Origin: Candidatus Limnocylindrales bacterium
GTDB lineage: Bacteria; Moduliflexota; Moduliflexia; Moduliflexales; JAUQPW01
DNA: 64,000 nt
Assembly: GCA_035559535.1 (NCBI GenBank)
Contig: DATMBG010000026.1
Location: 72,628-136,627 of the forward strand
Direction of reading: 5' to 3'
The notes below the pieces were generated by a model. The model was not told the origin of the DNA. It did not search any database and saw only the letters and a program-made list of their open reading frames with translations. Every line of letters starts with the position of its first letter. Position 1 is the first letter of the stretch. This document shows, in pieces, positions 1 through 8,019 of this stretch. Made by a program: the position numbers and the translations under genes.

Positions 1-940
1 CTGGGGAAGTCAGTTTAATAGCCAAAGCCACGATCAGAAACAAAGGTGAGAGCAGAACCAGGGCTACGAAAGAGACCACAATATCTATAATCCGTTTGAT
101 CACCAGGTGAGAGGTTTTGTAAGGAGTCGTTGTAAAGGTCAGGAGCGGGACCCCATGAATCTCGTTCAGTCGGGTTTTGGCGATGATCATGTTGAAAAAA
201 TCGGCAACCAGATGGGTACGGATGCCGAATTCCTCACAGACTTTTAGAGCTTCTTCGATGCTTGCTAAGTCTTCTTTGGGCAAGGTGAAGATGACTTCAT
301 CGACTACTTCCCGATCTAAAAGGAAAGGAATATCCTTCAGGGTTCCTATAACTTTTTTCCCCTTGATCTCTTTACCTATCGAATCCGGATCTTTGCCGAT
401 GAATCCCATGACCCGGAATCCCCATTCAGGGTGTTCCATCATCAGAGTGGCCAGATCCTGAGCTTTCTCTCCGGTCCCTACCAGGAGAACATTTCTAAAA
501 TTAAATCCTTTTCTGTAAAAATGGTCGGAGCTTATTTTAAAGAGGATGCGTGCAGAGGTTAGCAGAAGGAAATTAAAAATTCCGAATAACAAAACTAAAG
601 GCCGGCTGTAGTAATCGGCTTTAGTGAAAAATATAATCGTACCTAAAATCAGGGTGCCCAGGAAACTGGATTTAAAAATTTTCCATGCGAGATTCGAAAG
701 TTTTATGGTTAATTGAGAGTGATAGACTCCCTGCCGGAAAAGAACAAACAACCAGAGAGGGATGGCTAAATAGACCAACCAGAAATAGGGTTCAAAGGAA
801 GCAATTTCCCCGACCTCGTGATAATAGGTAAAGAGAAAGGAATTCCGAACATGACCGGCAAGGATAAAAGAAATTACGATAAGGAGGATATCAACAGCTA
901 CCAAAGTCGATCCGATTAAAACAGCTCTTTCTTTTAACAT
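1..940 (-). CDS. Polyprenyl-phosphate sugar-1-phosphate transferase (WbaP/ExoY type), C-terminus cut by window edge
   Basis: Reading the minus strand from the ATG at 938-940 gives an open frame that runs off the left edge. The first ~130 residues hold about four hydrophobic segments (beginning MLKERAVLIGSTLVAVD). A Rossmann-like nucleotide-binding stretch follows (VLLVGTGEKAQDLA), and the sequence ends just inside the next hydrophobic helix (KRIIDIVVSFVALVLLSPLF), which in this family leads into the catalytic sugar-transferase domain. That layout is the one of undecaprenyl-phosphate sugar phosphotransferases, which load the first sugar of a repeat unit onto the lipid carrier at the inner membrane. 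The catalytic domain lies outside the window, so activity cannot be judged. A complete paralogue lies at 27194-28672. Confidence 0.85.
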   Translation of the reverse strand, partial: MLKERAVLIGSTLVAVDILLIVISFILAGHVRNSFLFTYYHEVGEIASFEPYFWLVYLAIPLWLFVLFRQGVYHSQLTIKLSNLAWKIFKSSFLGTLILGTIIFFTKADYYSRPLVLLFGIFNFLLLTSARILFKISSDHFYRKGFNFRNVLLVGTGEKAQDLATLMMEHPEWGFRVMGFIGKDPDSIGKEIKGKKVIGTLKDIPFLLDREVVDEVIFTLPKEDLASIEEALKVCEEFGIRTHLVADFFNMIIAKTRLNEIHGVPLLTFTTTPYKTSHLVIKRIIDIVVSFVALVLLSPLFLIVALAIKLTSP

Positions 941-1108
941 AGGGTCGATATGACAAAGAATCCGTTAAATATCAGATTTCTGTTTTAAACACAGAGAAGA
1001 AGGTTTTTTATTCTGACCAGCCGTTTTCGGGTGTATATCCGAGATTTACGTAATAAGGGATGAAATCACAAAATAGATAGAATTGTCAAGACAAAAGATA
1101 AATTTAAT

Positions 1109-1855
1109 TTATACTTTATTACGTTTTCCCAATTTCTCCCGAAGGAGCATCCAAACAAATAGGCTATTTGTGACGAGGTAACGCTTCCACATTCGCTGGG
1201 GTTCTTGAACGATACGATAGAACCACTCCAATCCCATCTTTTGCATCCAGTTCGGCGCCCTTTTGGTTTTCCCGGCCATGATGTCAAAGGCGCCTCCGAC
1301 TCCCATCGCAAAGCCAACGCCGAGTTGCTTTTGCCAGCGTGCGATAAACTGCTCTTTTTTAGGTGAGGTAATTGCTACAAAGAGCATGCGGGCTCCGGAT
1401 TCACGGATCTTACGTACTACTTCTTCTTCATTATCCCAGAAATACCCATGGTGATAGCCTGCGATAATCAGGCGAGGATAGATCTTTTGTGCCCTTTCAA
1501 CCGCACGTATAACCACCTCCGATTCAGCTCCCAGAAAAAAGACCGGATCTTCGCGTTCCTCTGCCAGGGCGAGTAAGCGATAAAACAGATCGATCCCGGC
1601 AACCCGTTCAGGCACATCGAGACCTAATAACCAGGCTCCCCATACCACTCCCATTCCATCGATATTGATAATATCACAACGCAAAACGGCATTGCGTAGA
1701 GCCGGATCCCTTTGGATATTTACCATTTTTGCCACATTTACCACCGCATGCTGGGTAAAAAGTCCGGCGTCCAGACGCCTGGCAATTTCCTCCACCGTCT
1801 CCTTCATGGTCCAGGGGTGCATGGGCACCCCCATCATCTGAATGGGGGGTCGCAT
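1109..1855 (-). CDS. WecG/TagA/CpsF family glycosyltransferase (GT26)
   Basis: The 248-residue protein matches the usual length of the GT26 family. It carries the family's landmarks: an N-terminal ATVN-like segment (HAVVNVAKMVNIQ), the DGMGVVW segment, the V.G.D block (RVAGIDLFYRLL), GYHHGYF and the conserved lysine/glutamate loop SPKKEQFIARW. Family members transfer ManNAcA, ManNAc or glucose to a lipid-linked sugar at the cytoplasmic face of the membrane. The start at 1855 is nine bases after the stop of the upstream gene, so the two are probably co-transcribed. The acceptor and donor cannot be read from sequence; given the acetamido-uronate genes in the locus, an N-acetylmannosaminuronate-like donor is a reasonable inference. 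Confidence 0.88.
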   Translation of the reverse strand: MRPPIQMMGVPMHPWTMKETVEEIARRLDAGLFTQHAVVNVAKMVNIQRDPALRNAVLRCDIINIDGMGVVWGAWLLGLDVPERVAGIDLFYRLLALAEEREDPVFFLGAESEVVIRAVERAQKIYPRLIIAGYHHGYFWDNEEEVVRKIRESGARMLFVAITSPKKEQFIARWQKQLGVGFAMGVGGAFDIMAGKTKRAPNWMQKMGLEWFYRIVQEPQRMWKRYLVTNSLFVWMLLREKLGKRNKV

Positions 1856-1864
1856 ACATTAATT

Positions 1865-3058
1865 TTACCTAAGTTGGGATACCAATGAAGCTAAACTTAA
1901 GAACATCCAGGCATTGGACCAACGCATATAAGGAATTCGGTTGGTCCCCCACTTTTTCATTTGATAGTAAAAATAACCTTCCTTTGCCTGCATATGCTGA
2001 ATTGCCCATAAGGCAACCTGCATGGCCAGATCCATATCTCCAAAATGGATAAGGGTCAGGATAGATTGGGCAATAGCCGTAGAGTCAATGGGATAAGTTT
2101 TGGTTGAGTAATACCTCGGAATACCTTCACTTGTAAAAAACGTCTTACGGTAATACCGATATCCTCTTTGTAAAGCTTCCTCGTACCCGCTAGCTCCGGT
2201 GGAAAGAATAAATTCTTGTAAGCTATCGAGAACATACCCGGTATGGTAGTTATCTATCCAGGTGCGGGTATCTCCTTTGGCATAAGACCAGGATCCATCC
2301 GGTTTTTGATTTCTTACAACATACTTTACCGTCTGTGTCGCTGCTTCTTTCAAATCCGGTTCACCTGTGACGGAATATACCTGCGCCAGAAGTCGGGCCC
2401 CCTTCATCGTTGCATTGTAAACCCGCTGCCTGTCTAAGGGGGAGTAAGAAAAACAGAAAGAGTCATCTTCGTAAGTTCGATTGAGATCGTATAAAACGAA
2501 ATCACAGGCACTTCGACAAAGTTGTAAAGGTACCCGGTCAGGGATAGTTTTTACCTCTGCCTGCGCATGCTTATATAAAGAAAACAGAGCCTGGGTGATA
2601 ATACCGGTTACCACAATATTTGGAATAAATGCCGGAACCCTTGCATATCGTGCTTCCCAATCAAAGCTGTATCCCCAACAAGTACCGCTATATCCCTTGG
2701 ATTGGAGCCTTTCTAACTCGTTGATACAAAATTGAATCTCTTTTAAATACCATTCTTTTTTTTCAGGAAAGACCGAAAGTAAATACCCATAGGCTTGCAG
2801 GCATAAACCTAACGTGGTAGGCTCATAACTCTTTTTAATTCCCAGTAAAGGTCTCACATTGATTGGAAACCGCTTTAAGAGCTGCTGGGTCCCAAGTCTT
2901 ATCACTTTACGGTTCTTCAAAATGGGCAATCGGAAGATAGGTGAGGTTAAGGCATCGTAGGGATCATAACCCTTATACCTCTCCTGCAGAATATAGTGTT
3001 CTAATTTTAATAAAGCCTCAAGAAGTCTACGTCTCTCGGTCTGCACTTTAAATTTCAC
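1865..3058 (-). CDS. Hypothetical alpha/alpha-toroid-like protein, possibly polysaccharide-modifying
   Basis: I do not recognise a named family with certainty. The 397-residue protein is soluble, has no signal peptide, and is rich in paired amphipathic helices. The segment RNQKPDGSWSYA resembles the QxxxGxW turn of terpene-cyclase/prenyltransferase-like toroids, and IDNYHTGYVLDSLQEF and YPIDSTAIAQSIL look like toroid helix pairs. This fold is also used by uronyl epimerases and polysaccharide lyases. The ORF overlaps the end of the bi-domain oxidoreductase gene by 11 bases, implying translational coupling. A role in modifying a uronic-acid-containing glycan is inference from fold and context only. 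Confidence 0.6.
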   Translation of the reverse strand: MKFKVQTERRRLLEALLKLEHYILQERYKGYDPYDALTSPIFRLPILKNRKVIRLGTQQLLKRFPINVRPLLGIKKSYEPTTLGLCLQAYGYLLSVFPEKKEWYLKEIQFCINELERLQSKGYSGTCWGYSFDWEARYARVPAFIPNIVVTGIITQALFSLYKHAQAEVKTIPDRVPLQLCRSACDFVLYDLNRTYEDDSFCFSYSPLDRQRVYNATMKGARLLAQVYSVTGEPDLKEAATQTVKYVVRNQKPDGSWSYAKGDTRTWIDNYHTGYVLDSLQEFILSTGASGYEEALQRGYRYYRKTFFTSEGIPRYYSTKTYPIDSTAIAQSILTLIHFGDMDLAMQVALWAIQHMQAKEGYFYYQMKKWGTNRIPYMRWSNAWMFLSLASLVSQLR

Positions 3059-5207
3059 AAGGAATACCCCTTTGCAAGGATTCTACAATCTTGAACGTGG
3101 TTAAGGTGGTAGAGTAAATCGATTCAAATGAAAATTGAGGCACTTGTTCGCCTAAAATAACCTTCACAAAATGTTCGATCTCCTGTTTGTGACCCTTGGT
3201 ACCGTCATACTTTACTTTTTTCTTTTTGCCTTTATGATAAAAGAAAACTTCCTTGAAGTTATCCAGGATGGCTGTTTTACCACTTGAATAGACTTCACAG
3301 TACTCCTTTTCTACCGAACGATCTCCGTTAGCTAAATACAAAAGATTTCCAACCGAACCATCAGAGAATTTAAGACTCACGGTTATATTATCGTGATTTT
3401 CTACCTGCGAATTCTGAGAGCCTATGGATTCTGCGTAGACCCGGACCGGCTTGGCTTCAAGGAGAAACATCATACAGTCTATAAAATGACACCCCTCCCC
3501 GATGATTCTTCCTCCTTGTGCAGGATCCTGGATCCAGCTTGTTTTAGGAATAAACCCGGCATGAACGCGATAGGTTATCACAAAGGGTTCTGGAGTATCC
3601 TTGAAAAAATCTTTTATTTCTTTGAACGGTTGACTAAATCTTCGGTTAAAACCGACCATGAGATGTGAACCCTGGAGAGCAGATTGGGTTTCGTACAGAT
3701 CTTTTATTTCTTTTAATTGAGTTTCAGAGATGGCTAGAGGTTTTTCTACGAAAACATGTTTACCTTTCTTGAGAGCCTCCATTACATAGTGAGCGTGGGA
3801 ATCATGTCGGGTAGCTATAAAAATAGTATTGATCTCCGGGTCATTAATGATCTCCTCGGCCTGGGTTGTACAGTACTCAAATCGAAACTTCTTACCTACC
3901 GATCGGGCATTGATCGGTTTTGAGGTTGCAACGCCTTTGAGTCGGACCCCTAACTTTTGCAAGGGGGGTATCAAATAAGATTGTGCAAAATTTCCTGCAC
4001 CGATAAAACCTGCCACCAACCGAGGGGGATAAAAATCAGCCTTTGCCTTTTGGAATAATTCGATCTTTTTTATGTCCGGCTTCTTAATTTTTTCGCTACC
4101 GGGATATTCGATCAGAATCCCCAGGTGCTTCTCTTTAACCTTTCCGGTCAGGATATCATAGGCCTGAAGGGCCTCTTGAAGGGGAAACTTATGGGTGATT
4201 AAGGATTGCACATCGAGCTTTTTTTGGGAGATTAAGTCCAGAACCGCTTCCATATTTCGGTTTTCTGTCCAGCGCACATAGCCGATGGGATAATCATTTC
4301 CTTTTTCCTCGTATTCTGGATCGTATCGACCGGGCCCGGAGGAGCAGGAGATCCTTAATTCCAGTTCTTTTTCATAAAAGGGGGAACGGGGAACGTCCAT
4401 TCCCACTGCGCCCACCACCACCACTTTGGATTTCTTTCTGGCAAATTGCAAGGCCAATTCTAAGGGTTCATTGGACTTTGTTGCCGCGGTAATAATAACG
4501 GCGTCGGTTCCATAACCCTTCGTAAAAGCCTCAACAACTTTTTCGGCATCTGGGGTACCGGGGGTACACGCCTCACAGCCGAGCTTCTTTGCAAGTTCAA
4601 AGTTGTCTTCAGAAATATCCAGACCGATCACCCGGCATCCATTCGCCTTCAAGAGTTGTACCGTTATCAGGCCTATCAATCCCAGGCCGATGACGGCTAC
4701 CTGCTCACCGAGTCGTACATCCGCCTGGCGTACGCCTTGTAAAGCAATGGCTCCCAGCGTCGTAAAGGCAGCTTCTTCAAAGGAAACTTCAGCAGGTATC
4801 TTTACAACCAGATTTTTAGGCACGAAAACGAACTCGGCATGGTAGGCATAGCCGGCACAGGCCACCCGGTCCCCCGGTTTAAAAGCAGTAACCGAGGATT
4901 CCATCACCACACCGGCAGAGCTATATCCTAACTCTTTATAATTATCCAGCCGGTTTTGGACTTTCTCGTAGGTAGCCAGTAATCCTTCCCTTTTTACGTT
5001 ATCTATCACCTGCCTGACCAGATCGGGACGTGATCTGGCTTTACCGATCAGAGAGGCCTGGGCCGTCTCGACAGAGGTTCTTTCTGTTCCCGAGCTGATC
5101 AATGAAAAAACATTTTGTACCAGAACCCCACCGTCCTTTAACCGGGGGGCCGGAACCTCTTCAATAAACATTTCTCCGGTTTTTTGATATTGGATTATCT
5201 GGAGCAT
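3048..5207 (-). CDS. Bi-domain oxidoreductase: zinc-type alcohol dehydrogenase fused to Gfo/Idh/MocA dehydrogenase
   Basis: The ~719-residue protein joins two complete NAD(P)-dependent dehydrogenase modules. Residues 1 to ~350 are an MDR-type domain with the Rossmann glycine motif VIGLGLIGLITVQLL. Residues ~370 to 719 are a Gfo/Idh/MocA domain with GFIGAGNFAQSYL and the signature FVEKPLAISE. Such fusions occur in exopolysaccharide loci, where they are thought to act on sugar nucleotides or glycans; the substrate is not established. I place the start at the ATG at 5207 (MLQIIQYQKTGE), with AAGGGA upstream, rather than seven codons earlier. It overlaps the upstream methyltransferase end by 13 bases and the downstream toroid gene by 11. 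Confidence 0.88.
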   Translation of the reverse strand: MLQIIQYQKTGEMFIEEVPAPRLKDGGVLVQNVFSLISSGTERTSVETAQASLIGKARSRPDLVRQVIDNVKREGLLATYEKVQNRLDNYKELGYSSAGVVMESSVTAFKPGDRVACAGYAYHAEFVFVPKNLVVKIPAEVSFEEAAFTTLGAIALQGVRQADVRLGEQVAVIGLGLIGLITVQLLKANGCRVIGLDISEDNFELAKKLGCEACTPGTPDAEKVVEAFTKGYGTDAVIITAATKSNEPLELALQFARKKSKVVVVGAVGMDVPRSPFYEKELELRISCSSGPGRYDPEYEEKGNDYPIGYVRWTENRNMEAVLDLISQKKLDVQSLITHKFPLQEALQAYDILTGKVKEKHLGILIEYPGSEKIKKPDIKKIELFQKAKADFYPPRLVAGFIGAGNFAQSYLIPPLQKLGVRLKGVATSKPINARSVGKKFRFEYCTTQAEEIINDPEINTIFIATRHDSHAHYVMEALKKGKHVFVEKPLAISETQLKEIKDLYETQSALQGSHLMVGFNRRFSQPFKEIKDFFKDTPEPFVITYRVHAGFIPKTSWIQDPAQGGRIIGEGCHFIDCMMFLLEAKPVRVYAESIGSQNSQVENHDNITVSLKFSDGSVGNLLYLANGDRSVEKEYCEVYSSGKTAILDNFKEVFFYHKGKKKKVKYDGTKGHKQEIEHFVKVILGEQVPQFSFESIYSTTLTTFKIVESLQRGIPCEI

Positions 5208-6097
5208 GATTTGATCCCTTTGATCCACAAATGCCAGCCATATCGGGAAGCTATTTTCTTTTTCATGTTCGCCGAAAGAAGACTTCGGAGGATCGGAAAA
5301 TGCCGTTCATTCAAAAAATGTTTTGAGAAACTTAGATGTTTAAACCCTGAAAACAGTTCTGCCGCTTCGGATTGGCTGAAGACTGAAGAAAATACATTAT
5401 CAGGACCATCGGTAGCCTTATGAATAAAATTCTCCATTTTCAGATAAGCCAGGCCGTCTTGCAGGAGATAACAGCGATGTTTTTCCAATCTTTCCATGTC
5501 TTCATGGGTCAATTTCGCCACCAGCCTGGACATGCCCGGGAAGAATAAAAGAAAAATCCCCAGCCGCCGGATGAATCGAATGGATATCTGATAATTTATG
5601 GAATTTCGATGGTACAGCATAACGACCACCAGACCCCCTTCCCGTAAAACCCGATGAATTTCACGGATAATAGTTCTGATACAGGGTGAATGATGCAGGA
5701 CCCCATGGGAAAAAACAATATCAAACGATTCATCCGGGAAATCTAACCTTTCCGCATCCATGACCTGCAGGCTTTCGTAGGGAAGAGAGAATAATTCACA
5801 TCGCAGCCTCACCCGGGTAACACTTTCTTGGGTCAGATCGATTCCATTATAAATAGCTCCGGCTTCAATAATTTTCTGGGCCTCAGCACCCTGGCCCATA
5901 CCTATTTCCAAAACGCGCTTCCCTTTAAAATTGATTTTTTCTATTTCCTCTAAAATATGCGGTTCGTGGTTATATCTGAAACGATCGTAACGGATAAAAA
6001 AATCCTTCCACTCGGAAACGGGGACAAAGTTGCTTCCAACGGGATGTTTTTCCCAGAATTGGGCAATCTGCTCAGAGGTAAACTTTCCGGTATTCAT
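5195..6097 (-). CDS. Class I SAM-dependent methyltransferase
   Basis: The 300-residue protein has the SAM-binding motif I VLEIGMGQGAEAQ near residue 60. An acidic residue at the end of strand 2 follows (YNGIDLTQES), then motif II DIVFSHGVLHHSP and motif III VLREGGLVVVMLYH. This is the Methyltransf_11-like pattern common in polysaccharide clusters, where such enzymes O-methylate sugars. The C-terminal third is long and contains a hydrophobic helix, which could dock it on the membrane. The acceptor is unknown. It follows the AsnB gene at 6127-8019 after a short spacer that holds a palindromic repeat, and overlaps the next gene by 13 bases. Confidence 0.85.
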   Translation of the reverse strand: MNTGKFTSEQIAQFWEKHPVGSNFVPVSEWKDFFIRYDRFRYNHEPHILEEIEKINFKGKRVLEIGMGQGAEAQKIIEAGAIYNGIDLTQESVTRVRLRCELFSLPYESLQVMDAERLDFPDESFDIVFSHGVLHHSPCIRTIIREIHRVLREGGLVVVMLYHRNSINYQISIRFIRRLGIFLLFFPGMSRLVAKLTHEDMERLEKHRCYLLQDGLAYLKMENFIHKATDGPDNVFSSVFSQSEAAELFSGFKHLSFSKHFLNERHFPILRSLLSANMKKKIASRYGWHLWIKGIKSCSR

Positions 6098-6102
6098 CGA
6101 TT

Positions 6103-6122
6103 GTCAAACGGGGACGTTTGAC
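6103..6122. repeat. Palindromic intergenic repeat, GTCAAxCG family
   Basis: The arms GTCAAACG and CGTTTGAC enclose a GGGA loop and are followed by CTACC. The same arrangement, with C instead of A in the arms, occurs at 49886-49906, so this is a dispersed family rather than a chance hairpin. Confidence 0.6.
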
Positions 6123-6126
6123 CTAC

Positions 6127-8019
6127 CTATTTCCCAAAAAAGATTCGAAACCAAACCTCACAGGTAAGCAAAGTCCATAAAATATGGGCGTTGTCTTCTA
6201 ACCCGCTCCGGTCTTTTTCAATCAATTCAGAAACATAGCCGGGATTATAAAGCCCTCGGGCTTTTAAGGACTCTTCTGAAAGCAACTCTCCCACCATGGT
6301 TGAAAGAGGGCCACGAATCCAGGAACGGAGAGGCGAGCCGAAGGGTGCCTTGGGACGATACACAATATGTCTGGGTAAATACTTTTCGGCCACTTTTTTC
6401 AGTAAATATTTTTGTGTATACCCCCGAATCCTGTATTTCGGTGGAAGAGAAAACATAAACTCTACGATCCGGTGGTCTGTTAAGGGGGGACGACTTTCTA
6501 TACCGGCTGCCATGGTTGCTTTATCGGAATAGGTTAAATTGTGCTCAGGTAAAAAGACTTTGGTATCATTCAGACACATCTTTGTAAGGTAGGAAATCCC
6601 TTTAAGATTAAAAACCTCTTTTTGGGATTGATAAAAGTAAGTCTCTTCATAGCGAGGGCCGTTTAGAAAAAGTTTCTGATATTCTCCTCGAGAAAGGGAT
6701 AAATCCGAAGTGAGGTACCGTTCCATTTGTGGGAGCGAGGCGAAGGAGAAAAAACGTTTAGACCAGCGGAGTGTTTTTAATCCCCGGGTCGAGGTTGCCA
6801 CTGGGATATGATCAAAGATTTTTTCAATCCAGGTTCTCAGAATGCCGGGTACTAGGCTTTGATAGACGTCTGCCTGTAAACAGGCCAGTTGCTTTCGATA
6901 GCCTCCAAAAATTTCATCTCCTCCCATTCCGTTGAGCAACACCACAATTCCCAGATCCCGTGCAGCTTTTGAGATAAGATAGGTATTGATAGCCGCCGGA
7001 TCTGCCAGAGGTTCGTCTAAATGCCAGACTAATTTGGGAAGTAATTCTGCAAGGTCCGGCTTTATTTCAAATTCATGGTACCGAAAATCCAGTTGTTCTG
7101 CAACCTGTCGGGCATAAATATGATCCTCAACGATTTTCTCGAATTTCTGATCGGCTTCTGAAAACTTTATGGTAAAGGAGTGAATATCCTGGCGGGTATT
7201 CTGTCTCATTCCTGCGCCGATAAGAGAAGAATCTAATCCACCGCTTAAAAAGACGCCGACCGGAACATCTGCTATCATCTGGAGACGGACGGCATCTTGA
7301 AGAAGCCCATCTAACCGTTCCCATACCTTCCGTTCGGAAACATCCTCATCTTCCAGGGCTTTGATCTCCCAGTAGGGGGTAATGGTTAATCGGTCATCTT
7401 TGAAAACAAGATAGTGGGCGGGTGGGAGTTTGAGGATGTTTTCAAATCCCGTATAGGGGGAAATTTGAAACCGTGTAGGAGTATGAAGGGCATAATAATC
7501 CGGCCTTTTTTCCACCAGAGAGGAAGCCAGGATAGCTTTGATCTCGGAGGCAAAAATGAAGGTTTTATCTTTATGGTAATAGTAAAATGGCTTAATCCCC
7601 ATTCGATCCCGGGCGGCAAATAATTTTCGTGAACGGGTATCATAGATGGCAAAGGCAAACATCCCGTTGAATTTTTCCAGGCATTTTTCTCCCCAGGCTT
7701 CATAGGCTTTCAGAATGACCTCGGTATCACTCTGGGACTTGAACCTGTATCCTTTGTTTAGCAACTCTTTTCTAATTTCCCGGTAGTTGTAAACCTCCCC
7801 GTTGTAGGTAATCCACAGATTACCGGAGTCATTGGACATGGGTTGATGGCCCAGCGGCGAGAGATCCAGAATACTTAATCGCCGATGTCCTATTCCGGTT
7901 CTGAGATCATCCCACCATTGGATACCTTCATCATCGGGCCCCCGATGTTGCTGGATATAAACCATGCGGCGCAGGGCCTCGTAATTTCCTCCGTGAATGA
8001 TACCTGCTATGCCACACAT
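6127..8019 (-). CDS. asnB: Asparagine synthetase-like glutamine amidotransferase (AsnB paralogue 1)
   Basis: Translated from the ATG at 8019, the protein begins MCGIAGIIHGG, so the N-terminal nucleophile Cys2 is exposed after methionine removal, as class II glutamine amidotransferases require; the in-frame upstream start would mask it. Residues 1-~200 form the glutaminase domain (RHHGP-equivalent IQQHRGPDDEG, and NGEVYNYREIR). The synthetase domain follows, with the ATP PP-loop SGGLDSSLIG near residue 260 and GMGGDEIFGGY. About 630 residues is the normal length. In polysaccharide loci AsnB homologues amidate uronic acids rather than aspartate; this is the likely role here but unproven. It overlaps the upstream fused polymerase/glycosyltransferase by 13 bases. 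Confidence 0.9.
   Translation of the reverse strand: MCGIAGIIHGGNYEALRRMVYIQQHRGPDDEGIQWWDDLRTGIGHRRLSILDLSPLGHQPMSNDSGNLWITYNGEVYNYREIRKELLNKGYRFKSQSDTEVILKAYEAWGEKCLEKFNGMFAFAIYDTRSRKLFAARDRMGIKPFYYYHKDKTFIFASEIKAILASSLVEKRPDYYALHTPTRFQISPYTGFENILKLPPAHYLVFKDDRLTITPYWEIKALEDEDVSERKVWERLDGLLQDAVRLQMIADVPVGVFLSGGLDSSLIGAGMRQNTRQDIHSFTIKFSEADQKFEKIVEDHIYARQVAEQLDFRYHEFEIKPDLAELLPKLVWHLDEPLADPAAINTYLISKAARDLGIVVLLNGMGGDEIFGGYRKQLACLQADVYQSLVPGILRTWIEKIFDHIPVATSTRGLKTLRWSKRFFSFASLPQMERYLTSDLSLSRGEYQKLFLNGPRYEETYFYQSQKEVFNLKGISYLTKMCLNDTKVFLPEHNLTYSDKATMAAGIESRPPLTDHRIVEFMFSLPPKYRIRGYTQKYLLKKVAEKYLPRHIVYRPKAPFGSPLRSWIRGPLSTMVGELLSEESLKARGLYNPGYVSELIEKDRSGLEDNAHILWTLLTCEVWFRIFFGK

Noticed and set aside
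1084-1089. TTGACA as promoter for the partial transferase at the left edge
   Set aside because: No acceptable -10 at 15-22 bases downstream on the minus strand.
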